Positions 10,794-21,022 of a DNA stretch of 64,000 bases are shown in pieces. The DNA comes from Saccharomycopsis malanga. Lineage: Eukaryota > Ascomycota > Saccharomycetes > Ascoideales > Saccharomycopsidaceae. The notes beneath the pieces were generated by a model. It was not told the origin of the DNA, made no database searches, and was given only the letters and a program-made list of their open reading frames with translations. The first letter of the stretch is position 1. Each line of letters begins with the position of its first letter. The stretch is taken from the NCBI GenBank assembly GCA_004014935.1, contig CP025324.1:806001-870000 (forward strand), read 5' to 3'. Made by a program: the position numbers and the translations under genes.

Positions 10794-12290
10794 ATGCATC
10801 CATTGTCAGTGAAAGTTAAGTTGCCAAATGGGTTGGAGTACGAGCAGCCTACAGGGCTTTTTATAAACGGAGAGTTTGTCAAGTCGGTCTCCGGAAAGAC
10901 GTTTCCAGTGATAGATCCTTCTACAGAGGAGGTGATCACCGAGGTGTATGAGGGTTTTGCTGAGGATGTTGATGCTGCAGTGGATGCTGCAGAGGAGGCG
11001 TTCAACAACACCGACTGGGCCACACAGGACCCTGCTGTTCGCGGAAAGATTCTTTACCGTTTGGCAGATGCCATAGAGCGTGATCTAGAGCTTCTTGCCT
11101 CTATTGAAACGTTGGACAACGGCAAGGCCATCCAGTTGGCTCGTGGCGACATCCAGCTTGTAGCAGACTACATGCGGTCTAGTGCTGGCTGGTGTGACAA
11201 GGTTTACGGTAAACTTATTGAGACTGGTTCGTCACATTTCACCTATACACGTCGTGAGCCATTGGGGGTTTGCGGCCAAATTATCCCTTGGAACTTTCCA
11301 GCACTCATGATGGCTTGGAAAATCGCCCCTGCCTTGGCTACTGGTAACACTGTAGTGTTGAAAACTGCTGAGACCACTCCGTTGTCTGCGCTTTACATTG
11401 CAAAACTCGCTTCCGACGCAGGGTTGCCTAAAGGTGTGCTCAATATCATCTCTGGCTTTGGTCCTACCGCTGGTGCTGCCATCACCTTGCATCCGAAGAT
11501 TAAGAAAATCGCTTTCACCGGCTCCACTGCCACCGGCAGAGTTATCATGAAGAACGCTGCAGAAAGCAATTTGAAAAAAGTCACGTTAGAACTTGGTGGC
11601 AAGTCTCCCAACATTGTATTTGATGACGCAGACATCAAACAGGCTGTGTCCAACATCAGTTTCGGCATCTTCTACAACTCGGGCGAGGTCTGCTGCGCTG
11701 GTTCTCGTGTTTATGTCCAGGAAGGCGTGTACGAGAAGGTGTTGGAGGAGTTCAAAAAAGATGCCTTGGCTGTCAAAGTCGGCAATCCGTTTGACGAAAC
11801 CGTTTTCCAAGGCGCCCAAACCTCCCAGATGCAGGTGGACAAGATCTTGAACTATGTCAAACTCGGTGAACAAGAAGGTGCCAAGTTGGTCACAGGCGGT
11901 GAAAAAGTAGAGGGCAAAGGCTACTTTATCAAACCTACCATCTTCTCTGATGTCAAAGAAGACATGCGTATTGTCAAAGAAGAAATCTTTGGTCCTGTAG
12001 TCACTGTCACCAAATTCTCCTCTGTTGACGAGGTCATTAAAATGGCCAACAACTCCGAGTACGGCTTGGCCGCCGGCTTGCACACTTCCGACGTCAATAA
12101 AGCCGTCGACGTCTCCAACAGACTCAAGGCTGGAACCGTCTGGATCAACACTTACAATGCTTTCCATCCTATGGTTCCTTTTGGCGGCTACAACCAGTCT
12201 GGTATCGGTAAGGAAATGGGCCAGGAAGCCTTGGACAACTACACCCAGGTCAAAGCCGTCAGAATCAAAATCGAATCCAAGAAAAAATAA
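10794..12290 (+). CDS. ALD5: NAD(P)+-dependent aldehyde dehydrogenase
   Basis: An ALDH-superfamily enzyme of 498 residues that oxidises acetaldehyde and other aldehydes to acids. I start it at the ATG at 10794 ([13 protein letters not shown]). The six bases upstream that stay open begin with TTG. The catalytic Cys lies in GEVCCAGSR at about residue 300, and the general-base Glu in TLELGGKSP at about 266. The NAD-site phrase FTGSTATGR and the IIPWNFP loop are intact. The N-terminus has no obvious mitochondrial presequence, so a cytosolic enzyme is plausible. The start resembles Candida ALD5 products ([15 protein letters not shown]), which is why I use that symbol; ALD6 would be an equally fair functional label. 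Codon choice is biased and avoids CTG, suggesting high expression. Confidence 0.88.
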   Translation: MHPLSVKVKLPNGLEYEQPTGLFINGEFVKSVSGKTFPVIDPSTEEVITEVYEGFAEDVDAAVDAAEEAFNNTDWATQDPAVRGKILYRLADAIERDLELLASIETLDNGKAIQLARGDIQLVADYMRSSAGWCDKVYGKLIETGSSHFTYTRREPLGVCGQIIPWNFPALMMAWKIAPALATGNTVVLKTAETTPLSALYIAKLASDAGLPKGVLNIISGFGPTAGAAITLHPKIKKIAFTGSTATGRVIMKNAAESNLKKVTLELGGKSPNIVFDDADIKQAVSNISFGIFYNSGEVCCAGSRVYVQEGVYEKVLEEFKKDALAVKVGNPFDETVFQGAQTSQMQVDKILNYVKLGEQEGAKLVTGGEKVEGKGYFIKPTIFSDVKEDMRIVKEEIFGPVVTVTKFSSVDEVIKMANNSEYGLAAGLHTSDVNKAVDVSNRLKAGTVWINTYNAFHPMVPFGGYNQSGIGKEMGQEALDNYTQVKAVRIKIESKKK

Positions 12291-12429
12291 CGCTTTTCAA
12301 TGGTTTTTATGTCTTTTTATCTATAGGTTGCTTTTTTTTATCTTTTCTACGATTTACGAGTTTTATAGTGTTTTCAAAAGAAATTTCGCTTCTTCCTGTC
12401 GTAGTATATTGCTAAGTATTTTAAGGTAT

Positions 12430-12515
12430 AAGACTTGCTAGCTAAAAAAGAATAGATATCTGTTCCTTTGATAAAGCTAAATAAAGAATAGATATCAGTC
12501 CCTTTGATAAAGGGA
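12430..12515. repeat. Short direct repeat downstream of ALD5
   Basis: Two copies of a roughly 36-bp phrase (core AAGAATAGATATC then CCTTTGATAAAG) lie side by side, differing at a few bases, just before the tRNA-Leu gene. It is a simple tandem duplication. I see no protein or RNA signal in it. Confidence 0.6.
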
Positions 12516-12524
12516 AAAAAATAG

Positions 12525-12605
12525 TGACACCGGCGAGGTTCGAACTCGCGCACCCGAAGATATTAGGACCTTAACCTAACGCCTTAACCACTCGGCCACA
12601 GTGCC
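12525..12605 (-). tRNA. tRNA-Leu (anticodon AAG)
   Basis: Read on the minus strand this is a class II tRNA of 81 nt with no intron. The acceptor GGCACTG pairs with CGGTGTC, and A is the discriminator base. Box A is GTGGCCGAGTGG, the anticodon stem is TTAGG/CCTAA around loop TTAAGGT, and the T arm is GCGAG-TTCGAAC-CTCGC. Anticodon AAG reads CUU and, by wobble, other CUN leucine codons. In CTG-clade yeasts this tRNA serves CUN codons apart from CUG, which a separate tRNA-Ser(CAG), not present here, decodes as Ser. Confidence 0.95.
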
Positions 12606-12794
12606 ATTGTTTGGAAGTTTTTAAAGTTCATACCTGGCAATGATACCATTCAAATAAAAATAAAATAAGACAAAATAATCAGTCAATTGAAATCTGAAAA
12701 AGGCTTCAGTAATGATGAAAACATGGCCGGTTGAGCCTTAAACCATTTGCAGTCAAACTGTCAGTCAAATCGTGAAACTATCATCACTGTAATA

Positions 12795-13110
12795 TGCCAC
12801 TGGGCCATTTGGCTCAGTGGTCAGTGCTCTCGGAGAAGAGAAAAACAAGACCTAACTGGAACACGGGTTCGATTCCCAAGACGACACTTTTACTCGCTGC
12901 TTTTTACGATGCTGGACGTGATTTCACAGGCAAGTGCAACTGTCTGAAACACGACCTAGACCAAAGTTTAGTACTTACTTTCAACCAAATGGGCGAAAAT
13001 ATTATGATTAAGAGGATATTATTGGGCTTTACCAGGTCTCCTGAGACATGGCGCGTATATACGAAACTGATATTTACTGGGCTCGAAAGGTATTATTATT
13101 ATTATTAAAA
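12795..13110 (+). mobile_element. SINE-like tRNA-derived element, copy A (fullest copy)
   Basis: This is the most complete member of a dispersed family. The head has a Pol III box A (TGGCTCAGTGG, 12810-12820) and a perfect box B (GGTTCGATTCC, 12866-12876), 56 nt apart as in a class II tRNA. A tRNA-unrelated body follows, containing the phrases GGCAAGTGCAACTGTCTGAA and GGGCTTTACCA. The element ends in GAAACTGATATTTACTGGGC and an (ATT)n tail at about 13092-13107. Two open frames across it (66 and 104 residues) are incidental. No clear target-site duplication was seen by eye. Related copies lie near 15.9, 50.9, 51.1, 51.4, 56.4, 57.5, 57.8, 58.3 and 61.9 kb. Confidence 0.75.
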
Positions 13111-14005
13111 GCAAAAATAAAAAAAACTCAGAATCAAGCTTCAAACTAATGTATATCAAAGATGAGAGTTTATATCATCTCATTAAAAAACAATTATCAG
13201 CAATCAAGATTTGATCAACGTTTTATGGACAATATTTTCGCACAAAATCCCTATTATTGTTGTGTATTTTCTGAAATATCGTAAAAGCTAAAGCTATTCG
13301 TATATATTGTGTACAACTATTGATCGTGTGGCTTCTTCCAAGGAAGTCCCAAGAGATCCACATCATGGCACGGCAATACTCTAAGATAAATCAAGCCTTT
13401 GGTATATCCTTAAATTACCATAAACATCGACGTTGACTGTCTGCATTCCGCCGCCTCCAAATTATGCACCCATGTCCTCGTCACGCTGCAGACTCGCAGT
13501 TTTTGAAAAATTTTGATGCACTACCCAAGGGGCACTTTTAAGATAGTTGCGGTGTCTTGTGTTCCTCGATCACTCTAATTCCTGAATTTTTCAAATGCTG
13601 CCAAGCTATGCGGAATCTGACAGCTTGACGTGCTCAAATAACACCTCAAAGTTTCCTAGTGGTGTTAAGATAAGGCATTTATGTCCCTATGCTAGCCAGC
13701 CACAATTTCCTAAAGCGGTAATGTGTAAGCGTCAGCATGCATGGCGCTGCTTATTTCATGCGGCTAGCATTTTTCGCTTTCTCGGGGTTATATATGGCCA
13801 AGATGTCCAAGATCACTATAAGAGGTACTGTGGATAGTGTTCAATAATCAAAGAAATTTGTATAAATATCCTGATCATTAGTGTGCTTGCGAAGGTGTGT
13901 TGGTACATCTAGTCCGGTTTGCTTGATTCTACAAAATTTTTTTATGCTTGATTTACAGGAGACTTGTCAAATTTAGGAAAATTGAATCACAATAATTCTT
14001 TTTTG
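13111..14005. promoter_or_regulatory. Promoter region of the amino-acid permease
   Basis: Gene-free upstream DNA. GATA cores lie at 13385-13389 (GATAA) and 13669-13674 (GATAAG). They suit nitrogen catabolite control, as known for fungal amino-acid permeases. A TATA-like TATAAATA lies at about 13861, some 145 bp before the ATG. The open frame at 13595-13837 has no protein-like features and is not called. Confidence 0.4.
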
Positions 14006-15724
14006 ATGGCTGAAAAGAAAAGTACCTCCTATGAGGTGTCATTAGAGCCTCTGGCAAAGCGATCATGTATTGGCAAGTTCAGCGACTCGTTCAGAAGACA
14101 GCAAGCAGATCTCGATGAGGAGTACATGGCAACTTTATCTGACTACCAACGCCACAATTACATTCTTTCACGTCAACCTTACAAGCAACGTCTTAAGAAA
14201 CGTCATCTACAGATGATATCTATTGGAGGGACTTTAGGATCGGGATTGTTTATTGGATTGGGTTACAGTTTGGCCTCAGGCCCAGGGGCTACCCTTGTAG
14301 GGTTTTGCTTAGTTGGGTTCTCGATTTTTTGTGTTGTTCAAGCTGCTGCTGAATTGTCTGTTGCCTATCCTACTTCAGGTTCATTTGCCACACATGTTTC
14401 GCGGTTCTTGGACCCTGCAATTGGATTCACTGTTGCTTCCAATTATGCGTTGTCCTGGTTGATTTCGTTTCCTTCAGAATTGTTAGGCTGCGCCATGACT
14501 ATCAAATACTGGAGCGACATCAACCCAGTGGCTTGGGTAGCTATTTTCTATGTTACTGTAGTGGCCATCAACTTGTTTGGAGTCCGTGCTTATGGTGAAT
14601 CTGAATTTTTCCTTGCTATAATTAAGGTGGTTGCAATTACTGTCTTTATCATAATAGGAATCGTGCTAATTACCGGAGGAGCTCCTCATACAGAGTATAT
14701 AGGAACCAAATATTGGCATGATCCAGGCAGTTTTGGCAAACCAGTCTTCAAATCGATTTGCGGCACTTTTGTATCTGCTGCCTTCTCGTTTGGTGGTACC
14801 GAGCTAGTTGTTTTGACTGCCGCAGAATCCACCACTCCTAGTGCTATCACCAGAGCCACCAAGCAAGTTTTCTGGAGAATTGCTCTTTTCTACATTACCA
14901 CTATTGTGATCATAGGATGTTTGGTTCCTTATACCGATAAACGTCTTCTTGGTGGAAACTACGACAACGATATCTCCGCCTCGCCATTTGTCATTGCTTT
15001 GAGTAACACCGGCTCATTTGGATCCAAGGTTTCCAACTTCATGAACGTTGTCATCTTGTTAGCTGTTCTTTCTGTTGCAAACACATGTGTCTATGCGTCT
15101 TCCAGAGTTATCCAGTCTCTTGGTGCTGCTGGCCAATTGCCAGAAATCTGTGCTTACATTGATAAAGAAGGCCGTCCACTTGTAGGAATTGCCATCTCTT
15201 TTGTCTTTGGTTTGCTTTGTTTCATTGTTGGCTCTTCTAATGAAGGAACTGTCTTCACCTGGTTTTTCTCTCTTTGTTCCATCAGTTCTTTCTTTACCTG
15301 GTCATCCATTTGTTTCTCCCACATCCGGTTCCGCTTGGCTTTGAGAAAACAAGGCCGTTCCACATCAGAACTTGGCTTTCGTGCTCAATTGGGAATTTGG
15401 GGATCCATCGCTGGAGCTATTTTGAACCTGTTGTTACTCATTGGTGAAGTCTACATTTCCATATGGCCTCTTGGTGAAAAGCCTAGTGCTGAGAAGTTTT
15501 TCCAGAATTGTCTTAGTATCCCGTTGATGCTTCTTGTATGGTTCATCTATCGCGCAGCTCATGGCACCATTTTCAAGTCGTTATATATTAAATTGAAAGA
15601 TATTGATTTGGACACGGGAAAAAGATACCCAGATTTAGACTTGCTCAAACAAAACATGGCTACCGAAAAAGCCAAGCTCAAGAGTAAACCTTCATATTAT
15701 CGGCTCTACAGGTTTTGGTGCTAA
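14006..15724 (+). CDS. Amino-acid permease, GAP/YAT family
   Basis: A 572-residue plasma-membrane amino-acid:proton symporter of the fungal YAT family (APC superfamily), with about 12 hydrophobic segments. The start is the ATG at 14006 (MAEKKSTSYEV); the upstream open sequence starts at TTG. The first transmembrane helix carries MISIGGTLGSGLFIGLG, the substrate-binding signature of the family. Other family phrases are FSFGGTELVVLTAAES and ANTCVYASSRV. The C-terminus ends in FWC, the palmitoylated end of Gap1-type permeases. Substrate range cannot be read from sequence, so no symbol is given. Upstream GATA sites suggest nitrogen control. Confidence 0.88.
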   Translation: MAEKKSTSYEVSLEPLAKRSCIGKFSDSFRRQQADLDEEYMATLSDYQRHNYILSRQPYKQRLKKRHLQMISIGGTLGSGLFIGLGYSLASGPGATLVGFCLVGFSIFCVVQAAAELSVAYPTSGSFATHVSRFLDPAIGFTVASNYALSWLISFPSELLGCAMTIKYWSDINPVAWVAIFYVTVVAINLFGVRAYGESEFFLAIIKVVAITVFIIIGIVLITGGAPHTEYIGTKYWHDPGSFGKPVFKSICGTFVSAAFSFGGTELVVLTAAESTTPSAITRATKQVFWRIALFYITTIVIIGCLVPYTDKRLLGGNYDNDISASPFVIALSNTGSFGSKVSNFMNVVILLAVLSVANTCVYASSRVIQSLGAAGQLPEICAYIDKEGRPLVGIAISFVFGLLCFIVGSSNEGTVFTWFFSLCSISSFFTWSSICFSHIRFRLALRKQGRSTSELGFRAQLGIWGSIAGAILNLLLLIGEVYISIWPLGEKPSAEKFFQNCLSIPLMLLVWFIYRAAHGTIFKSLYIKLKDIDLDTGKRYPDLDLLKQNMATEKAKLKSKPSYYRLYRFWC

Positions 15725-15874
15725 GTTTCTGAGGCTGCTTCTTTGTATTTTTAGTTTTAGTGTTAATTTTTGTTCATTTTGTCAAGTTTTGTAGTATTCT
15801 GTTTTCAAAGCAATTTTGAATCAGGTTTTTTGTTACTATTTTAAAGGGCTGTAAAAACGTATAATATATAATGA
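15725..15874. other. 3' flank of permease gene
   Basis: Short T-rich 3' region between the permease stop and SINE-like copy B. Nothing else is seen. Confidence 0.4.
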
Positions 15875-16145
15875 TCTGCGTATGGCTCAATGGCCAGTGC
15901 TTTCGCAAAAGAGAAGAAAGGCCTAACAGGAACACGGGATCCATTCCCAAGACGAACACATTTATTCGCTGTTTTTTAAGATACTGAACGTGAGTTCACA
16001 GGCAAGTGCAACTGTCTGAAACACGACCCAGGCCAAAGTCTAGGGCTTACTCTCGATCAATTGGGTGGGAAGATTATGAACAACAGCAAGTGGTTGGGTT
16101 TTACCAAGACCCTTTAGACATGGCGGGTTTATAGGATTTTATAAC
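15875..16145 (+). mobile_element. SINE-like tRNA-derived element, copy B (3' truncated or diverged)
   Basis: Box A is intact apart from one change (TGGCTCAATGG, 15883-15893), and box B is decayed (GGGATCCATTCCC). The body shares the phrases GGCAAGTGCAACTGTCTGAA and TTTAGACATGGCG with copy A. The ATT tail is missing, and similarity fades after about 16140. The box changes suggest an old, transcriptionally inactive copy. Confidence 0.7.
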
Positions 16146-16938
16146 AAGTTTACTACCATTAATAGAGTTTATATAAGCTTTTTTTCCTACAATATAGTTC
16201 CACTGGCAAATCATTACATAGCAATACATACCAACTAACAACTCCTTATTAACTAGCTCTGACAAACAGTTAATCTCAAAGTAAATCAATAACACTCACT
16301 CCACTCAAACGGTTTTATATATACCAATTGGGCGGACCATCACTCATGTTGGAAACTTGGAATGGCAGCCTGCCAAATGCTGCAGCGCAAGAAAAATATA
16401 TAGAAAAATTTTTATCAGATCATTGTTAGCAGAGATGAGCTTTCAAGGACGAAGCCCGTGGTAACAAAACAGAGTGCTACGTTAATAGAAAGACCCACGG
16501 TGGGTGTTGACACTTTAGCTGAACAAGGTTTGTTGTTCTAGCATATTACGCATATTATTGCGGTTCCGTTGACGCTCGAGTTGTGTCGGAAGTGATATTT
16601 GACAGTTATATAATAGTTCTGACATTACAAGTGACTATTGATATTTTTGAAAAGTAAAAGAGTTATAAGCGGTTATCAAATTAATTACAAGAATTGTAAA
16701 GATATTAGAACTCCAACGATATCAGAACTCCAACGATATCAGAATTCCAACGATATTAGAATTATAAAAGAACATTAAGACTTAATAAAATCATAAGATA
16801 GTATAGAATATCCATAATATAAAAAAGTTATAACAAAACGCTAAACTTTATAACAACGCAGTGGCGTATATTACATAATCGCACAATATTAGCAATTCAA
16901 CTTGACAGTTACACCTTTGAATTGCCTACCATAACAGA
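16146..16938. promoter_or_regulatory. LEU3 upstream region
   Basis: AT-rich promoter and leader of LEU3. No CCGGNNCCGG site (the Leu3 target) was found here, so autoregulation is not supported. The region holds the short tandem repeat listed separately, then a long A-rich leader. The 5' end is close to SINE-like copy B. Confidence 0.4.
16698..16766. repeat. 18-bp tandem repeat in LEU3 leader
   Basis: About 3.5 tandem copies of an 18-bp unit (core AACTCCAACGATATCAG) with single-base differences lie about 170-240 bp upstream of the LEU3 ATG. The GATATC within each unit is itself a palindrome. It could affect promoter or leader length. No factor is assigned. Confidence 0.75.
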
Positions 16939-19900
16939 ATGGTTGCAGAAATAAGGCCTCAGCCGGCCAGTGAAGCAGGAAAGACAAATGTTTCTAGTGT
17001 TTCTATCACAAACAATGTTCCAGCTCAGCCAGAAAGTAATTCATTGAAACTCAGGAACCGAGCCAAGAGGATTGCTTGTGTGGAATGCCGTCAGCAAAAG
17101 TCTAAATGTAATGCTCAGGAGAATGCGCCTAATCCATGTACAAGATGTGCTACACGAGGATTAGTATGTACCTTGAAGCCAGACTATAAGCGGACGTATA
17201 AACGTGCTCGAAATGCTCAACTTGAGCATGCTTACAATGATCTTCGGCAGACACTCAACGGTTTGCTCAAGCCGTTGAAGGCAGGAGAAAATGGCGAGGA
17301 AGACACCGCGGCCCTTTTCAATACGGATTTGCTTCAAAAGTTGAGCAATATAGTGAACACTGCTAATGCTTTGAACAGTGAAAATGCAAAGGCAGATGAG
17401 GAGTTGCGTGGGCCAGGTTATCGTAATGATCTAAATAGTAACACTGTGGGCAATCTCGGTGTGCACAAGAACATTATTACGAATCTTGCGTATGATCCAT
17501 CTGCTATGGTAGGAAAGGCGTCGGGGATCAAACTGTTACCATCCAAGATCCATCCGTTTGCGATGGAACCACAGGAGTTGCTACAGAGGACGTCACTCAA
17601 CAATACACATTCAAGACAACCAGTGCATCTAGAGCAAGCAGCCGTGCAATGTGAGTCTAAGACCGTGCGGGATATCACATTGTCAAGCGATAAGATCCGG
17701 GAATTGTACGTCGAGTTTGCGAAAAACTATCATCCTATTTTCCCGGTGATTGATATCCACAAGGGGCCCGAGAAACTTTACAGGTTGTGCCCTGCGTTGT
17801 TCTGGGTCATAATGCTTACTGCATTACGTAGGTCTTCTGATTCGTATGGCCGGTCGCTTCTTGTTCAGTTGTCTCCCATAGTAAAGAACGTTTTAGAAGA
17901 CTTGACAATCCGTCCAATCACACGATATTCGCCTTCAGAGTTCGACGAGCCTGTCTATAATGCATCCTCTGTGTATTCTGTGCAGGCTTTTTTGATCACA
18001 ACCATGTGGCCGCCGCTTGCTTCGTCGCTAAGTGCTGATTCCTCTTGGAATACCATTGGTATTGCCTTGTTCCAGGCAGTACGCATTGGACTACATAGTC
18101 CAGGACATGCCACGGATTTCAGCAATGCAGCAAAGACAGATCTGAGACAGCTCATGTTGCTTACAGAACAGATCCGGACTTGGATTGCTTGCAACATTGT
18201 CTCGCAGACCATCTCCACTACATTTGGATACCCTGCGTTCACAAGCTTTGACGGCAAGTTGATGCGCTTTCTTGAAATGAACAACGAGCTCGACATCTCG
18301 TTGCAGATGAAACAGCTCATGGAAGTGACAGATTATGAGAGCCAGATTGTCAACACGCTTAGCACGGTGACAGAACATCTGGAACGTAAACCGTTGATCG
18401 ATTTGCTTGCGCAGAAGCTTGACAAGATGGAGGTGCGTTTCAATTATAAGGATATGGATGCCATTCGGCAGTTTGCGTTTCTTATGGCTAGAGTACATCT
18501 TTACACATACTATTTCTTTGATCTCAAGGAAGACGAGGAGTATGATTCAGATGACGGCAAGCTGAACGACCGGTTGTCGCTTGCAACAAAGCATGGTTTA
18601 ATCAAGTTGTTCAATGCAGCAGTTGCGTTGATTAGCCATTGCCAAACCGCACAAACCGCAGACCGTAAGTTTATGAAATATCTTCCTGGCGTATATGTCA
18701 TTTCCATCTGGCAGGCTGCGTTTCTCATCACGAAAATCTCCTTCTCGCCGTTGAAAGACGTGATTGATTTTCAAAAGGGAAAAAACATGTTCCAGGTAGC
18801 AATATACCTCACTTTACGCAACAGTGTCATCAAGTTTGACATGGCTTACCGGTTCGCGTCAATCATGCAGAGTCTTTGGCAGCTTTTCGACACCTTGTAT
18901 GCCAAACAGTCGCTTCGTTTTGAAATTAACATTACATCGCGTATGGCTGCCAGTATTTTCTTTGATTGTTTGTTAACGTTACGTGAGAAAAGTGGCATGA
19001 TGAAATACATGATCAGCAAAGACGATGATGCCAATTCCGATGTCGAGGGTGTCGACGACATCCAAAATAACGATTCGAATCTTGAGTCCTGCACTGACAT
19101 CAAGTCCAGGAACCATTATGATGAAAGCGATTATCCTGATTCAGACAACTCGTCTTCATTAGACGAGAAAATCAAAGATATAGGTTGCACCCCTTCAGAT
19201 GCTGTAAGCAATAACACCAACAACGACAGCCAAAGCAATGGGTCACATCCATCAAGGCGGTCACATACTTTGGAAGACAACACATTTAATCCTGAAAACA
19301 ACGCTCGTAAAATCATCAAAACAATCCCATTGGATCCTGTGCCTATCCATCATAATGGTAAAAAAGGCATTGGTGCAATGGGCTCCAGTACTGGTTCCTC
19401 AGCACAATCGTCGCCCATAGAACGTAGATTGCCTCGTACTAATAAAAGACCTGACTCAAAGAAAGTCAAGAAACCAAGACTCGCAAGCCCCCGCATGGAA
19501 TTCTCGGAAAAATCACAGGAAAACTCTAGAATCAGCATGACGTCTATACCTGTCAATGCACCTTCCAACATTCAAAACATGTCAGAAAACCCTGACATGT
19601 ACAAGGCCAATATAAATCCAATTGCTAACCAGGTTAACTACCTTCCCAATTATCCAAACACCAATTTTGGCACCCCAGCAAGTAATGGGCTCCTTGACAT
19701 GTCAGTATCGCCAATGCAACATCCAGCAGCCGTTGCAGGGTCACAGTGGGATGATAACATGGAGCTTTGGGGTACCGACCTCAATGTTCTCTTGAAAGAT
19801 GTGTCGTCTGTCATGAACGACTTTGGTTTCCATGACGTGTACAACGAAGCAAACGAAACCCAACAGCCTGCAATGTCACTATTCCAACAACAGCAGTTTG

Positions 19901-19944
19901 CGCCAAATCAAAACATTCAAGGCCATAAGCCAAATAACAAATAG
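16939..19944 (+). CDS. LEU3: Zn(II)2Cys6 transcription factor Leu3
   Basis: A 1001-residue fungal binuclear zinc-cluster regulator of branched-chain amino-acid synthesis. The DNA-binding motif is at about residues 46-76, spaced C-x2-C-x6-C-x9-C-x2-C-x6-C (CVECRQQKSKC...PCTRCATRGLVC). It is followed by the basic RRTYKRARN-type linker (KRTYKRARNAQLEHA) that is nearly unique to Leu3. A fungal-specific middle homology region starts near residue 250 (FAKNYHPIFPVIDIHKGPEKL). Near the end, MELWGTDLNVLLKDVSSV resembles the acidic activation tip. In relatives the activity responds to alpha-isopropylmalate. A long Ser/Asn-rich insert at about 690-900 explains the extra length over S. cerevisiae Leu3 (886 residues). 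Confidence 0.9.
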   Translation: MVAEIRPQPASEAGKTNVSSVSITNNVPAQPESNSLKLRNRAKRIACVECRQQKSKCNAQENAPNPCTRCATRGLVCTLKPDYKRTYKRARNAQLEHAYNDLRQTLNGLLKPLKAGENGEEDTAALFNTDLLQKLSNIVNTANALNSENAKADEELRGPGYRNDLNSNTVGNLGVHKNIITNLAYDPSAMVGKASGIKLLPSKIHPFAMEPQELLQRTSLNNTHSRQPVHLEQAAVQCESKTVRDITLSSDKIRELYVEFAKNYHPIFPVIDIHKGPEKLYRLCPALFWVIMLTALRRSSDSYGRSLLVQLSPIVKNVLEDLTIRPITRYSPSEFDEPVYNASSVYSVQAFLITTMWPPLASSLSADSSWNTIGIALFQAVRIGLHSPGHATDFSNAAKTDLRQLMLLTEQIRTWIACNIVSQTISTTFGYPAFTSFDGKLMRFLEMNNELDISLQMKQLMEVTDYESQIVNTLSTVTEHLERKPLIDLLAQKLDKMEVRFNYKDMDAIRQFAFLMARVHLYTYYFFDLKEDEEYDSDDGKLNDRLSLATKHGLIKLFNAAVALISHCQTAQTADRKFMKYLPGVYVISIWQAAFLITKISFSPLKDVIDFQKGKNMFQVAIYLTLRNSVIKFDMAYRFASIMQSLWQLFDTLYAKQSLRFEINITSRMAASIFFDCLLTLREKSGMMKYMISKDDDANSDVEGVDDIQNNDSNLESCTDIKSRNHYDESDYPDSDNSSSLDEKIKDIGCTPSDAVSNNTNNDSQSNGSHPSRRSHTLEDNTFNPENNARKIIKTIPLDPVPIHHNGKKGIGAMGSSTGSSAQSSPIERRLPRTNKRPDSKKVKKPRLASPRMEFSEKSQENSRISMTSIPVNAPSNIQNMSENPDMYKANINPIANQVNYLPNYPNTNFGTPASNGLLDMSVSPMQHPAAVAGSQWDDNMELWGTDLNVLLKDVSSVMNDFGFHDVYNEANETQQPAMSLFQQQQFAPNQNIQGHKPNNK

Positions 19945-21022
19945 GACATTTATTGATTTTGTTGATCAAAAATTTATACACTAGTTTGATGATGTATGTT
20001 TACATTATTAGCAGCAATTGGGCATTTGTAGATATTAGTAGCACATACTAATGAAGAAATAAAAACAGCTTGTATTGTAAAATGGGTCAACAGCGAAAAG
20101 TAATGTTTCAGCTGTTTAAGAATTTCTATATGGATACTGTAGAGTTGATCAGGAAAATACTGATTAGGTAATAGAGCCTGAAGCAAAGGAAGAAGCTGGC
20201 CTGTCTTTTTTAGTGTTCAGATATGTCAGCTTGTGATAAAGGACATATCAAATCCTAATGAATATCCCATCAGCCAAATACACAGTATTATTATTTGTTT
20301 ATAGAAATAAACTTTCAAGTCTTTTCTTTCTTGCAGACTTTGATCTTTGTTTGACAGTATTCTCTCTAGAAATGTACTTGTTTCTTAGTAGCTATTCTAC
20401 ATTCATTAACCAGTTGTAAGAGATTTCCCAATACTAACTACAGATTTCAGCTATCATGCTACAAAAGTCCATCTCCTCTGACACTCTGCTATATTGTATG
20501 ATATATAATGTCAGTCACTTTTCCTAATGCCGAAAAAACAGCCTGTTCACTTAGTCCAGCATGTTAGGATTACTGTATCAATACTTCTCTAAATATCTTT
20601 TACACAAATGCTCCGTAATTTACTACATAAAAGATTGAGTGTACTTGAAAACCTCTTCAAGACCAATCACAGCAACCAGGGTTTACTAGAACTGGACTAC
20701 GACAAGTTGTATGAGCCACTTTTCAACAGAAAAAGGCAAACTTTTTGTAAAAAATTGGTACAATGTTACACTTTTTGAAAATTGAAAATTAGTAATTTTA
20801 CCATACTATTTGATTAGCTTGTCTTGTATAGTTTACTCGCAATAATCCTTAACCTTCCTACCTATTATAGATGTGGTAGTGTAGACACGTGAAATCACAC
20901 TGTGGGGAACTGGCCAATCGTTTTGGCACCTAGACATATATATTAGTAAGAATCCACAATAATCTATAAAACATTGTATGGTTGTTGTCTCTACTATTAC
21001 CACACACTAACTAAATAACACA
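19945..21022. other. Intergenic region LEU3-ZTA1
   Basis: About 1.1 kb with one small coding-looking frame (20608-20778, listed separately). The last 150 bp before ZTA1 contain a CACGTG E-box-like core at about 20886-20891 and TATA-like AT runs near 20936. I see no other RNA or repeat. Confidence 0.4.
20608..20778 (+). CDS. Possible small protein or gene remnant
   Basis: A 56-residue frame starting MLRNLLHKRLSVLENLF and reading on through LLELDYDKLYEPLFNRKR. It uses preferred yeast codons (AAC, CTC, TTC, AAG, ACC, CAG, GAC), which sets it apart from the AT-rich noise around it. I do not recognise the family. It contains one CTG codon. It could be a true small gene, the first exon of an unseen gene, or the 5' relic of a lost one. 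Confidence 0.25.
   Translation: MLRNLLHKRLSVLENLFKTNHSNQGLLELDYDKLYEPLFNRKRQTFCKKLVQCYTF

Noticed and set aside
12747-13108. Open frames of 66 and 104 residues
   Set aside because: They overlap SINE-like copy A and contain its tRNA-like head, so they are not genes.
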